Shown here: piece by piece, positions 34,887 to 43,225 of the stretch
Numbering within the stretch: position 1 is the stretch's first letter
Layout: every line of letters starts with the position of its first letter
Position numbers and translations under genes: made by a program
Origin: J054 sp963850255
Lineage (GTDB): Bacteria; Pseudomonadota; Gammaproteobacteria; Steroidobacterales; GCA-2729495
Assembly: GCA_963850255.1 (NCBI GenBank)
Contig: CAWKLL010000030.1
Location: 53,887-117,886, forward strand
Reading direction: 5' to 3'
Length of the DNA: 64,000 bases
The notes under the pieces: generated by a model
Seen by the model: the letters and a program-made list of their open reading frames with translations, nothing else
Told to the model about the DNA's origin: nothing
The model's database searches: none

Positions 34887-35456
34887 ATGGCACTGACTCC
34901 CTCCAACATGCCCGCATTGGGCCAGGCAGCGGCGGATTTTCTGTTGCCGGATACCGCAGACCAGACTGTCGGCCTGCAAGACTTCGCCGCTGCACCGGCA
35001 CTGCTGGTCGCTTTCTGGTGCAACCACTGCCCCTATGTCATTCACATTCGCTCGGCCTTTGTCGCCTTTGCGCGCGAATACCAGGCCCGCGGCCTAGCCG
35101 TGGTTGCCATCAACGCCAACGATGCAGAGCAATACCCAGAGGATGGCCCCGCTGCCATGCACGCTGCAGCAAAAGAATTCAGCTATAGCTTCCCGTATCT
35201 TTTTGATGCCACCCAGGCGGTCGCCAAAGCCTATGGCGCAGCCTGCACCCCCGACTTCTTCCTCTATAACAAGCAACGCGAGCTGGTTTATCGTGGTCAG
35301 TTTGATGCCAGCCGACCGGGCAGCGAGCGGCCGGCGGATGGCGCGGATCTTCGCGCCGCCGTGGACGCACTGCTGGCCGGCGAGAAAATTCACCCTGAGC
35401 AACAACCCAGCATCGGCTGCAATATCAAGTGGAGACCCGGCAATGCCCCGAACTAA
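34887..35456 (+). CDS. Thioredoxin-like (AhpC/TSA-type) protein
   Basis: 189 residues. Redox motif FWCNHCPYV (CxxC) after a beta strand, a GLAVVAINAND strand, FDATQAVAKAYGAACTPDFFLYN with cis-Pro (TP), and a C-terminal helix. No signal peptide, so it is a cytoplasmic thiol-disulfide or peroxidase-like protein of the TlpA/AhpC branch. GAGGTGA sits 6 bases before the ATG at 34887. The stop overlaps the start of the lipoprotein gene at 35443, so the two are translationally coupled. Confidence 0.88.
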   Translation: MALTPSNMPALGQAAADFLLPDTADQTVGLQDFAAAPALLVAFWCNHCPYVIHIRSAFVAFAREYQARGLAVVAINANDAEQYPEDGPAAMHAAAKEFSYSFPYLFDATQAVAKAYGAACTPDFFLYNKQRELVYRGQFDASRPGSERPADGADLRAAVDALLAGEKIHPEQQPSIGCNIKWRPGNAPN

Positions 35457-36165
35457 GACTTTTGTGGCAGCCCTCGGCGCCTGCCTGCTGGCCGGCTGCG
35501 GCGGCGCAGACGACGCGCGTTTTGCGCTCAAGGAAGTCCCGGAACTCAACGAGTATTGTCTGGCAGCGCAGCGCGTGGTCACACGCACCGATGTGCCTAT
35601 GCAGCTGGTAGTCCATGAAGACTTCCAGGCCTTCGTCAAGTCCAAGGCGGTCATCGAGGGCCCGGAAATACAGCAATTTAACTGGGTCGATGATCAACAG
35701 CGCGTATTCGGCATTTCCTGCAAGCTGAAGAGTGCTGATCATCTCCAGCTGAGCTACGGCGAAGATGCAGCCGGACCCGATGGCCTTTGCCAGGATATGA
35801 ACCGGGCGATATTCGAACTGGTCGCCCCGCGCAGTCCGGACTTCGCACCGGCCTTCCAGAAGGTCGTGTTTGAGCCTAAGGAAGCGGTTTGGAATGAGGA
35901 GGAGCCCGGCATGACCGGGCCGGACTGGCTGGCTCCCTATGAGGCAACCTGGACGGACGACCAGGGCCGGCTGCATATCCGCGCCAAGGGTTTCCAGGTG
36001 GACTTCACGGATCCGGCCTTCGAAAAAGCGCCGGCGCGTTTTCGCGGCGTGCACTACTGCCACTTTGTTTCACCCGGTTACCTGGGCGCGCTGATGCGCG
36101 GTGAAGCCGAGCCAGGCATAGAGATCGGCCGCAATCCGGATCCAAACCAGGGCAGCGGAATGTAG
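35443..36165 (+). CDS. Lipoprotein of unknown function
   Basis: 240 residues. The signal ends in LLAGC. The body has VPMQLVVHEDFQAFVK, GISCKLKSADHLQLSYG, GRLHIRAKGFQVDFTDPAF and a C-terminal GVHYCHFVSPGYLGALMRG that continues to IEIGRNPDPNQGSGM. Five Cys besides the lipid Cys suggest disulfides. It is not recognised. A degenerate second copy of its last 40 codons lies at 39127-39250. It overlaps the thioredoxin-like gene by 14 bases. The last 120 bases are part of the direct repeat described separately. Confidence 0.72.
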   Translation: MPRTKTFVAALGACLLAGCGGADDARFALKEVPELNEYCLAAQRVVTRTDVPMQLVVHEDFQAFVKSKAVIEGPEIQQFNWVDDQQRVFGISCKLKSADHLQLSYGEDAAGPDGLCQDMNRAIFELVAPRSPDFAPAFQKVVFEPKEAVWNEEEPGMTGPDWLAPYEATWTDDQGRLHIRAKGFQVDFTDPAFEKAPARFRGVHYCHFVSPGYLGALMRGEAEPGIEIGRNPDPNQGSGM

Positions 36166-36194
36166 CCTGCCCAGGCGGTTAGCCGGTCGATCAG
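36045..36194 (+). repeat. Degenerate direct repeat, left copy
   Basis: This 150-base copy covers the last 40 codons of the lipoprotein gene, its stop, and a 16-base TTAGCCGGTCGATCAG end. Read on the - strand that end encodes LIDRL as in the FrnE C-terminus. The right copy at 39127-39275 is about 73% identical by hand alignment and differs by one deleted base. The stop codon of the sugar dehydrogenase lies inside this copy. Confidence 0.7.
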
Positions 36195-38932
36195 GGCAGC
36201 GACCCGGCCGGCCCCGGGGGCCCGCCGAAGGTAGATTTGAACAGGGCCAGGTCGGCGAAGTTGACGAGGCCGTCACCGTTCAGATCGATCACGGGGTCGC
36301 TGCCGCCGAACCCGGACTTGAAAACTGCCAGGTCGGCGAAATTCACCAGCTCGTCGTTGTTGAAGTCCGCATCGCAGACGTTTCCGTAGCCGTCCGCATC
36401 AGCGTCCAACTGACTGTTCAACCCGCCAACCGGCAGCGCAGGACCATTCGCGAACAAACTGCAGTTATCCACCGCGTCCGGCACCCCGTCCGCATCGGTG
36501 TCAGTGGCGGCGATGTAGTTGGCCACCAGACTTTGACCGCCCGGCGCGACGACGATGGATTGCGTCGCATTTCCGCCATTCGACCAACCGGCGAAAACCT
36601 GGCCCGCCTGGGCAAGCGGAGCAGACACCTGTCGCTCGCCGCCCACGGGCAGTTCTATAGCGAAGGGCGTGACAAAACTCTCGCCGTTGTAGTTTAGCGC
36701 CAGACCCTCTGGAACTGTTGCGAACTGGTAATTGCTGATTTCCGGATGCGCCTCGACGCAGTCGCTGCCTGTGCGTCCGTCAAGATCCATTGCGGTCAGG
36801 CAAAGCACCAGGTAACTGTTGTCCCCGTGGTCAGGGTAAATGAACGAACCGATGTTGCTACCGGCAAAGTAGAAATCGGGGTGCTCGTGCACATTGTGGA
36901 TGATCGAACCATCCCAGCTCAGAGCATCCATTGGCAACACGCCGTCTTCGATATCGGTGGCAGACCCCTGCAGCTGCACCTGATCGCCGACGCGCCACAA
37001 TGCGTTCGAATCGGGCAGCTCGATGGTGACCTCCGGCGCGCTGCCCAGCGCCGGATCCCCGGGCGTGTAATCGATCTGCCAGTCGATCTGCACGGCGTCG
37101 CAGCCATCATTGCCATTCGGGCCAAGCGCCACCGTAATGGGCGTGCCCGCTAACAGGTACCCCAGATCGGCATCGATGGCACGGCTCTCGGCCAGGCCGA
37201 TGATTTCGGTGCGAACTACGTTCGTCCCGGCCAGGATAAGGAGCTCTACTCCGGTGCTGTACTGGCAACCGACATGGGTCACCAGGCTATCGCGCAACGA
37301 AAAGTAGCCGTCGCCGTTGACCGTGTAGCGCATCAGCGCATAGCGATCCTCGGCCTCGCCGTTGTTCACGCCGCGACCGGGATGTGCCGTGCCCCCCGCG
37401 ATATAACCCCAGGAAAAACCAGAGGCATCAGGCAAACCAGGGGCGCCGTCGGAATCGTAGCGCCCCGCACTGTCCCAGAGCAGGTCTGACTCGGCGCCCG
37501 CCTCCCCCAGCGAGCCGCTTTCATTCCAGCGGTAAGACCAGCCGGATGCCGGCTGGGGTCCGGTCAAATCGGGCGCGAAGCGGGCAATGGTCGTGCCGCC
37601 GGTCTGGCCGCCGCCGTCGCCGGTGTAACGGATCCGTTCAATATCGCCGGTGACAATATTCGCACTGTAAAGATCACCATCGGGACCCACGGCAAGATCA
37701 ACACTCAGCACTTCGTCTGTGAAGGGGATGACCTGGACCGTACCGCCGCTTAAGCGTGCGTAATTGATTTCCTGAAACGAATAGTCGCTGAGAAATAGCG
37801 CATCGTGATACTCAACCGGCCACTTCGCCGCGCGATAGAACTCGCCGGCGATAATCGATCCACCGTAACCGCTGCGATGTGGATAAGAGTAGATCGGGGC
37901 CGTCGCATCGTCGCTGGCCAGGTAGGCCTGGCATTCAGCCAAGGTGGCATACCCGGGTTGTTGCAGCAGGCCGGCCGCCGCGCCTTCGTAACAGGGCCAG
38001 CCAAAGTCGGCACCGGGACCCGCGCGGTTCAACTCTTCCCAGGCTTCCCAGCCAACATCGCCGACCCACAGCACACCGTCGTCCGGATGAATGCGAAAAC
38101 GGAACGGATTGCGCAGACCCAGTTGCCAGACGCGCGAGCGATTACTGTTCGCATCGCCATTCCAAAACGGGTTGCCGGGCAGCCCCTGGCCAGTGTCCGG
38201 ATCAATACGCAGGATCTTGCCGGCCAGGCTGTCCGGATCAAGTGCCCGCAAAGCGCCAGGGTCTACCGTCGTCCAGGTACTCGCATCGCCGCTGCCGACG
38301 TAAAGCTTGCCGTCCGTTCCAAACACGAGACTGCCGATAGCGTGACTCAGGCCGTCGGCGGGAATGCAGTCCTCCACGTAGGCGCCGGGAGGGCCGCAGC
38401 TGCGGTCTGCGCTAATTTCAGTTTGCTGTGCCGACGGATCACCAATCTCGGACCAGGTGCTGGCTGCGCCCAGAATCAGCTGCTCACTGCCGGAGACTGC
38501 GCTGGTGTAGCCCGTGTCGACATCAGCGGTCACCCGTATAAGCCGAGATACGCGCTGGCCCGTGCCGTCGGGTCCCGCGCTGCCACTGCGTCCGATGGTC
38601 TCGGGCGGATCGTAGACGAAGACCAGGTAAACCCACGGCGTAGCCGGAAACGCCGGATGCAAGGCCATGCCGAGCAGGCCGCGATCGGAGGCGCGATTGA
38701 CTTGGCCCCGGATATCAATAAACGGCGTTGGCAGCAGGACACCGTCCTGAATAACCGATACGGTGCCGCGTTTTTCGGCTACGTAAAGCAGACCGGTGGG
38801 TGACCACTGCAGATCGACGGGCCGATCAAGCCCGCTGACGAAGTTCTCGAGGATAAAGCCGGTCGGCGGGTTTGCTGCTGCGGGGAGAGTCCCCGCGAGG
38901 AACAACAAAAAAAAGACCAAGCTACGCGACAT
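36191..38932 (-). CDS. PQQ-type sugar dehydrogenase, multidomain secreted
   Basis: 913 residues. A signal peptide (VFFLLFLAGTLPAAA) is followed by a soluble glucose/sorbosone dehydrogenase beta-propeller: VSGLDRPVDLQWSPTG, DRGLLGMALHPAFPATPWVYL, GTDGKLYVGSGD, LRNPFRFRIHPDDG and GWEAWEELNRAGPGADFGWP. Then come a galactose-binding-like region and a domain with FAGWSNGGNATQSI. The C-terminus has calcium-type repeats: DTDADGVPDAVDNC, then two dockerin-like FADLAVFKSGFGG and FADLALFKSTFGG. GSDH-type enzymes oxidise sugars with PQQ. AGGGTGG precedes the ATG. Its stop codon lies within the flanking repeat. Confidence 0.9.
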   Translation of the reverse strand: MSRSLVFFLLFLAGTLPAAANPPTGFILENFVSGLDRPVDLQWSPTGLLYVAEKRGTVSVIQDGVLLPTPFIDIRGQVNRASDRGLLGMALHPAFPATPWVYLVFVYDPPETIGRSGSAGPDGTGQRVSRLIRVTADVDTGYTSAVSGSEQLILGAASTWSEIGDPSAQQTEISADRSCGPPGAYVEDCIPADGLSHAIGSLVFGTDGKLYVGSGDASTWTTVDPGALRALDPDSLAGKILRIDPDTGQGLPGNPFWNGDANSNRSRVWQLGLRNPFRFRIHPDDGVLWVGDVGWEAWEELNRAGPGADFGWPCYEGAAAGLLQQPGYATLAECQAYLASDDATAPIYSYPHRSGYGGSIIAGEFYRAAKWPVEYHDALFLSDYSFQEINYARLSGGTVQVIPFTDEVLSVDLAVGPDGDLYSANIVTGDIERIRYTGDGGGQTGGTTIARFAPDLTGPQPASGWSYRWNESGSLGEAGAESDLLWDSAGRYDSDGAPGLPDASGFSWGYIAGGTAHPGRGVNNGEAEDRYALMRYTVNGDGYFSLRDSLVTHVGCQYSTGVELLILAGTNVVRTEIIGLAESRAIDADLGYLLAGTPITVALGPNGNDGCDAVQIDWQIDYTPGDPALGSAPEVTIELPDSNALWRVGDQVQLQGSATDIEDGVLPMDALSWDGSIIHNVHEHPDFYFAGSNIGSFIYPDHGDNSYLVLCLTAMDLDGRTGSDCVEAHPEISNYQFATVPEGLALNYNGESFVTPFAIELPVGGERQVSAPLAQAGQVFAGWSNGGNATQSIVVAPGGQSLVANYIAATDTDADGVPDAVDNCSLFANGPALPVGGLNSQLDADADGYGNVCDADFNNDELVNFADLAVFKSGFGGSDPVIDLNGDGLVNFADLALFKSTFGGPPGPAGSLP

Positions 38933-39251
38933 CGACCACCCTTTACAGCTAGTGGCCGGTTTGAAAACCTAGCTTCTTATTATTCGTTGATCTTAATCAG
39001 CTCAATAGACATTGTCGACAAATTATTGAGCAACGCACGCGCGAACGGTCAAGGAAATTTCAACAGGCGGCGATTAGATTTCCATCGCCGCGTCTGCCAA
39101 GTGGAAGACCAAATCGATAATTGACTCGGCGTGAATCACTGCCCCCTTATCTCGCCGGATTATTTGGCGGCCCTGATGTCAGCGAGGCCGATGCGGGCGT
39201 TGAAATCAGCTGCAATCCAGGCCCTGAACAAGGCAGCGGAATACAGACTGC
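38933..39251. other. 319-base gap with gene fragment
   Basis: The left half (38940-39110) is AT-richer than the surroundings, with TTATTATTCG and short TTAATC/GATTAA inverted motifs, and probably holds the dehydrogenase promoter. The right part is the degenerate lipoprotein-gene fragment listed separately. No intact gene was found. Confidence 0.5.
39127..39250 (+). pseudogene. Fragment of a lipoprotein gene 3' end
   Basis: With one base restored near 39186 the + strand reads GVNHCPLISPDYLAALMSA, then ADAGVEISCNPGPEQGSGI. This aligns with the end of the lipoprotein at 35443-36165 (GVHYCHFVSPGYLGALMRG, EAEPGIEIGRNPDPNQGSGM). Only the last 40 codons are present. It ends directly before the FrnE-like gene, the same neighbour implied by the left copy. 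It is a relict of an old duplication or insertion event. Confidence 0.72.
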
Positions 39252-39275
39252 CTAGGCGCTTAGCCGGTCGATCAG
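39127..39275 (+). repeat. Degenerate direct repeat, right copy
   Basis: Right partner of 36045-36194, 149 bases, about 73% identical. The last 16 bases are identical and here belong to the real C-terminus of the FrnE-like gene (IDRLSA on the - strand). The 2.9 kb between the copies hold the sugar dehydrogenase gene. Confidence 0.7.
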
Positions 39276-39887
39276 TTCGAGCATGGCTTCGGGCGGCTGA
39301 GCACCGGATACAGCGTAGCGTTCATTAAAAATAAAAAACGGTACGCCGCTGACCCCCCGCGCCGCGGCTTGAGCAATGAGCTCCTGTACCGCGCCCTCGT
39401 CCTTTCCGGCCAGCAGATCCTGACGAACCTGCTCGGCGTCCATGCCGCATTCGCCGGCGATGCGCGCCAAAACTTCAGGGTCACCGAGGTCGTCGCTGTC
39501 CACGTGATGCGCCTTAAACAAGCGTTCGGCTACGGCAGATGAATCAACCTCGGAATCCGCTGCAGCCCAGTAAATGAGCACATGCGCCGACAAGGTATTC
39601 GGCGAGCGAGCGCCGGGTTTGGTGTGAAATTCCAGACCGTCTTCGCGCGCCGTCTCAGCCATGCTCGCACCGATCATGCGGGCACGCTCCTCACCGAATA
39701 TCTGTGCATAGTGCTCGGCCCTGTCGCGCCCCTCGCGCGGCATGTCCGGACTGAGTTGAAACGGCAACCAGCTCAGCGAAACCTCCAGATCCGGCCGCTG
39801 TGCCAGGGCTTTTTCCAGCCGGCGCTTGCCCAGGTAACACCAGGGGCAGACCGGATCCGAGACGATTTCGATGTGCAGCGCAGCCAT
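39252..39887 (-). CDS. DsbA-family oxidoreductase, FrnE-like
   Basis: 211 residues, cytoplasmic. The motif SDPVCPWCYLGKRRLEKAL holds the CxxC at residues 14 and 17; AARGVSGVPFFIFNERYAVSGAQPPE holds the cis-Pro and the substrate loop typical of FrnE/2-hydroxychromene-2-carboxylate-isomerase-like proteins. FrnE-type proteins act as thiol isomerases or in polyketide assembly; the role here is open. TAACAT, overlapping the stop of the upstream TraB gene, lies exactly 6 bases before the ATG. Confidence 0.93.
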   Translation of the reverse strand: MAALHIEIVSDPVCPWCYLGKRRLEKALAQRPDLEVSLSWLPFQLSPDMPREGRDRAEHYAQIFGEERARMIGASMAETAREDGLEFHTKPGARSPNTLSAHVLIYWAAADSEVDSSAVAERLFKAHHVDSDDLGDPEVLARIAGECGMDAEQVRQDLLAGKDEGAVQELIAQAAARGVSGVPFFIFNERYAVSGAQPPEAMLELIDRLSA

Positions 39888-39896
39888 AGCCGAATG

Positions 39897-41075
39897 TTAG
39901 TTGCCCAGCAGGGCGACTATCCAGCCCACGCCGACAAAAGTCCCCACGGAACTGCCCAGGTTGGCCATGATGACCACCAGCAAAATGCGCGTCACCCGGT
40001 TGCGCCAGATCCCTCCCAGGCTGCTCACATCATCGGCCACGCGCTCAAGGTCGGCTACCCGCGGTTTGCGCAGCCAGGCTTCCACCAGGCCACAAACCCA
40101 GCCCGCCGCGATGGTGGGGTTCAGGGAAGTGACGGGCGCGGCCACGAAAGCGGCGAGAATGGTCAGCGGATGCGCCAGCGCTAACAGGGTGCCGATGGCG
40201 GCGGCAATGCCATTGGCCAGCACCCAGGCAACAATCATCTGCTCGCCGGTCTCTCGACCGGAGAGCAAAAAGCCGGCGGCAATCAGGCCTGCCAGCAATA
40301 CGGGAACAGCCCAGCCGATCAGTCGCGCGCTGCGATTCGGCGGCGGCAGGGTTTCCAGGCTGGCGAGATCAATATCCGTGCCGAACAGGCGTTTGATGCC
40401 AGGCACATGGCCGGCGCCCACCACTGCGACCACCGTATTGCCGGAACTGGCGAGGATCTTGGCCGCCAGATACTGGTCACGTTCGTCAATCAGCGCGGTT
40501 TTTACGCCCGGCAAAGCACCGGAGAATTCTTCCATCATCATGGCCAGCTCATCGCTGCCCTTGAGTTTCTCAATCTGCTCTTCGCTAACCGCTTCGCGAT
40601 TGAACAGCGATAGCGTTAACGACCAGATCATTTTCAAAGTGGTGCCAAAACCGGCACTTGCCCAGGCGCGCTTCAGGGTGGTACGAATTTCCCGGTCAAC
40701 CAGGGCAATGTCCGCGCCCACCTCCTCCGCTACCGCCATAGCCCGGTGCATTTCTTCACCGGGACGAATACGGAATTCTTCCGCCAGCTTGCGCTGAAAC
40801 GATGCCAATACCAGCTGGGCCATCAGCACATAGGCCCGGCCGCTGCGAATAACCGAGAACAGATCGGTTTCCTTCCAGCGCTCCGGGTTGGTCAGGGTCT
40901 CGTAGCGCGAATCGCAAAGCTCAAGGCAGACGGTGTCCGGGCTTCGCTCGCGGATGACTTTTTCCACCAGGTCGGCACTGCTCGCGCTGACGTGAGCGGT
41001 ACCCACCAGGTAAATGCTGCGTCCATCGATCTGCAGCAGGTCGACATTAGGCTCTATGGCGGTGATTTCAGTCAT
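39897..41075 (-). CDS. TraB-family membrane protein
   Basis: 392 residues. The N-terminal TraB/GumN-type domain has YLVGTAHVSASSADLV (GTxH), CLELCDSRYETL (ExC), ALVDREIRTTLKRAW and VAVVGAGHVPGI (GxxH). The metal-site residues of this TIKI/EreA-like superfamily are in place. The C-terminal half has four to five membrane helices (WAVPVLLAGLIAAGFLL and following), ending VGVGWIVALLG. The founding member shuts down a peptide pheromone by cleavage. Target unknown here. It diverges from the macro-domain gene. Confidence 0.9.
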   Translation of the reverse strand: MTEITAIEPNVDLLQIDGRSIYLVGTAHVSASSADLVEKVIRERSPDTVCLELCDSRYETLTNPERWKETDLFSVIRSGRAYVLMAQLVLASFQRKLAEEFRIRPGEEMHRAMAVAEEVGADIALVDREIRTTLKRAWASAGFGTTLKMIWSLTLSLFNREAVSEEQIEKLKGSDELAMMMEEFSGALPGVKTALIDERDQYLAAKILASSGNTVVAVVGAGHVPGIKRLFGTDIDLASLETLPPPNRSARLIGWAVPVLLAGLIAAGFLLSGRETGEQMIVAWVLANGIAAAIGTLLALAHPLTILAAFVAAPVTSLNPTIAAGWVCGLVEAWLRKPRVADLERVADDVSSLGGIWRNRVTRILLVVIMANLGSSVGTFVGVGWIVALLGN

Positions 41076-41177
41076 GGCCGCGCATTCTGCCTGAGCGCGC
41101 GGCTATCCGCATTTTCCACGGTAGCCCGGCCCCCGGAGCCTGTGGCCCAATAGAGGAAATCTATCGGAGGACTGCCC

Positions 41178-41666
41178 GTGCTGCATGAAGTTTCCGGCGA
41201 CATATTGCTGACCAAGGCCCAGGCCATTGCCCATGGTGTTGGCCCCCACGATAACTTTGCCCAGGGGCTGGCGCTATCGCTGCGCGAGCGCTGGCCGGCC
41301 ATGTATAAGGATTTTCGTCACTACTGCACGGTGCATAACCCGGACGCCGGCGGCGAATGGAGCTGGATGGGCGCCGATGGCACGCGCATCATTAATCTTT
41401 TCACCCAGGATCCGCCAGCCAGTAAGGGCCAGCATCCGGGGCGAGCTTCGCTGAAAAACCTCGGCCATTGCCTCAAAGCCCTGCACAAGGTCGCGGAAAA
41501 AGAACAACTGAAAAGCCTGGCGCTGCCGCGCCTGGCCACGGGCGTCGGCGGACTGGACTGGGAATTGGTGAAGCCGCTGCTGGAGCAGCATCTCGGCAGC
41601 CTGGGTATTCCGGTGATTGTTTACACCACTTTCCACGCCGGCCAGCAGGCCAAGGAACCGCTCTAG
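41178..41666 (+). CDS. Macro-domain protein
   Basis: 162 residues from a GTG at 41178, with CGGAGG 7 bases upstream. The sequence LHEVSGDILLTKAQAIAHGV followed by LSLRERWPAMYKDF, LFTQDPPASKGQHPGRAS and LPRLATGVGGLDW gives the ADP-ribose loops of a macro domain. Members bind ADP-ribose and often remove it or its esters. No toxin gene sits next to it. The ATGs inside would cut the first strand, so GTG is preferred. It converges with the second DUF1838 gene. Confidence 0.9.
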   Translation: MLHEVSGDILLTKAQAIAHGVGPHDNFAQGLALSLRERWPAMYKDFRHYCTVHNPDAGGEWSWMGADGTRIINLFTQDPPASKGQHPGRASLKNLGHCLKALHKVAEKEQLKSLALPRLATGVGGLDWELVKPLLEQHLGSLGIPVIVYTTFHAGQQAKEPL

Positions 41667-41676
41667 CCTGGCGGCA

Positions 41677-42537
41677 CTATTTCTCGAATCGATACGGATT
41701 GCGCCGCAAGGCCGCCGCAGGATCTGCGGCAATTTCCGGGTGCACTTCCGTAATCAGCTGTCGGTGGCGCACAGGCAGGTCTCCGAAGCGCTCTGCCTTG
41801 GCCCCGGCGCCACGGCTAATCATGCTGCCGGGCCGGCGGCCCATGCGCAGCGGCTTCTGCCAGCTGGTGGTGGACTGAAAAGCTACGCTTGCAGGCGCGC
41901 TATAAAGATCCGGATTCTCCAGATCAGCGACGTCGCCCAGATAGGTTGACCAGTCGCTGACCAGGAACGGCGGTTCATCGCCCTCCAGCTGGGTGACCAC
42001 GGCAGCGTTGTCGTCTTTAAGCCAGACCTGCCCCGCATGCACCATGCCGCTGTTCAATGCGCTGGTCATGCGGATTTTGACGCCCGGCAGCTCAGTCGGT
42101 AGCTCCGGTCCCGTGGCGCTGTAATTCACCGTGGTCGGCCCCACGGGTGTGTGCGACCAGGGCAGCAGCTGGCCGGTATAGGGGTTTTCCAGTTCATCGA
42201 TCAGCTCGCCGGTCTGCGTATCGACGGTATAAATGAGCTCCAGCGAAGTGACGCTAAAGCCATCATCACGTGGCTGCGCCTGGAAGATCGAGGCAATCTC
42301 CATGTCATACAAGTGAGTCAGCTCGCCATCCACCACGCCATGCTTGGAAACTCTAAGCCACCAGTAGACCGGCTCCGGGCGCAAAGAAAATCTAAGTTTC
42401 TGAAAAGCCGCGAGCAAGGCGTTTGGATCTTCAGGATCGAAGCTGGCCCCCGATGCCGCAGCGGCAGACAGCGGCGCCATTGCAGCTGCCTGAATAATGC
42501 GACGGCGACTAAACCGAGCAGATGAAACGATCACCAT
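41677..42537 (-). CDS. DUF1838 protein, Tat signal (copy 2)
   Basis: 286 residues. SRRR at residues 10-13 followed by an Ala-rich hydrophobic run is a twin-arginine signal. The DUF1838 body is divergent but clear: NALLAAFQKLRFSLRPEP, LELIYTVDTQTGEL, ELENPYTG, TQLEGDEPPFLVSDWSTYLG and TSWQKPLRMGRRPGSM (compare MSWTRIADWLPWMQMG in copy 1). It is shorter than copy 1. The frame at 42537 starts with an ATG; no strong ribosome site. The glutathione peroxidase gene lies 95 bases upstream on the same strand. Confidence 0.85.
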   Translation of the reverse strand: MVIVSSARFSRRRIIQAAAMAPLSAAAASGASFDPEDPNALLAAFQKLRFSLRPEPVYWWLRVSKHGVVDGELTHLYDMEIASIFQAQPRDDGFSVTSLELIYTVDTQTGELIDELENPYTGQLLPWSHTPVGPTTVNYSATGPELPTELPGVKIRMTSALNSGMVHAGQVWLKDDNAAVVTQLEGDEPPFLVSDWSTYLGDVADLENPDLYSAPASVAFQSTTSWQKPLRMGRRPGSMISRGAGAKAERFGDLPVRHRQLITEVHPEIAADPAAALRRNPYRFEK

Positions 42538-42632
42538 TCAAGCTCCTCAATCGACAAGACCAGACGCGCGCGGCCAAGGTAATTCTGCACAGCAATGTGA
42601 ATAGCTTGCTGGCCGGCGTGGCCGCAGGCCAC

Positions 42633-43112
42633 TCAGATCAGATCAGCGATGTCCTGCAACAAACCCTTGTCCTGCGGCGTGGTGGCCGGCGGATAACGCC
42701 GGGCAATGCGTCCGTCGCGATCAATCAGGAACTTCTCAAAGTTCCATTCGATGTCTCCGGGAAAACCGTCACGCTCGCTGGTTAACCAATCGTATAGCGG
42801 ATGCCGGCCCTCGCCGTTTACCTCAATCTTGCGACTTAAGGGAAAACTCACTTGATAGTTGGTCGAGCAAAACTCAGCGATTTCCGATTCGCTGCCGGGC
42901 TCCTGGGCGCCAAACTGATTGCAGGGCATACCCAGCACGGCAAAGTCCTGATCAGCCAGCTCTACCTGCAGCTGCTGCAGACCCTCGTACTGCGGTGTCA
43001 GCCCGCACTCGCTGGCCACATTAACGATCAGCACAACCTTGCCGCGTAATGACGGCACCAGATTGGTGCTTGTGTCGATAGCTTCAACTTCGAAATCATG
43101 CAATGTCGGCAT
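42633..43112 (-). CDS. Glutathione peroxidase family protein
   Basis: 159 residues with the three family motifs: NVASECGLTPQY (catalytic Cys, not selenocysteine), GMPCNQFGAQEPG (Gln) and WNFEKFLIDRDG (Trp, Asn). Bacterial Cys forms usually work with thioredoxin and reduce organic hydroperoxides. No signal peptide. It diverges from the third DUF1838 gene with 113 bases between the starts. A TACCTAAT element about 20 bases upstream of the ATG may be its -10. Confidence 0.95.
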   Translation of the reverse strand: MPTLHDFEVEAIDTSTNLVPSLRGKVVLIVNVASECGLTPQYEGLQQLQVELADQDFAVLGMPCNQFGAQEPGSESEIAEFCSTNYQVSFPLSRKIEVNGEGRHPLYDWLTSERDGFPGDIEWNFEKFLIDRDGRIARRYPPATTPQDKGLLQDIADLI

Positions 43113-43225
43113 AACAGCTGGTCCGGGGCTTGATTAGGTATGCGGCGATGCTACACCTGCAGGCTGTCGCTGCACACCCGCGGCGGCCGGCACGCTATTA
43201 TCGGCGTCAGGAACCGGAGGCAAGC

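Noticed and set aside
36191..36420. Cellulosome component, because of dockerin-like repeats
   Set aside because: Isolated dockerin-like or calcium repeats are common on secreted proteobacterial enzymes, and no cohesin is in the window.
37805..38803. A 332-codon open frame antisense to the sugar dehydrogenase
   Set aside because: It lies wholly opposite a well-supported gene, has low-complexity Arg/Ala-rich composition and no recognisable domain; long antisense frames are expected at this G+C.
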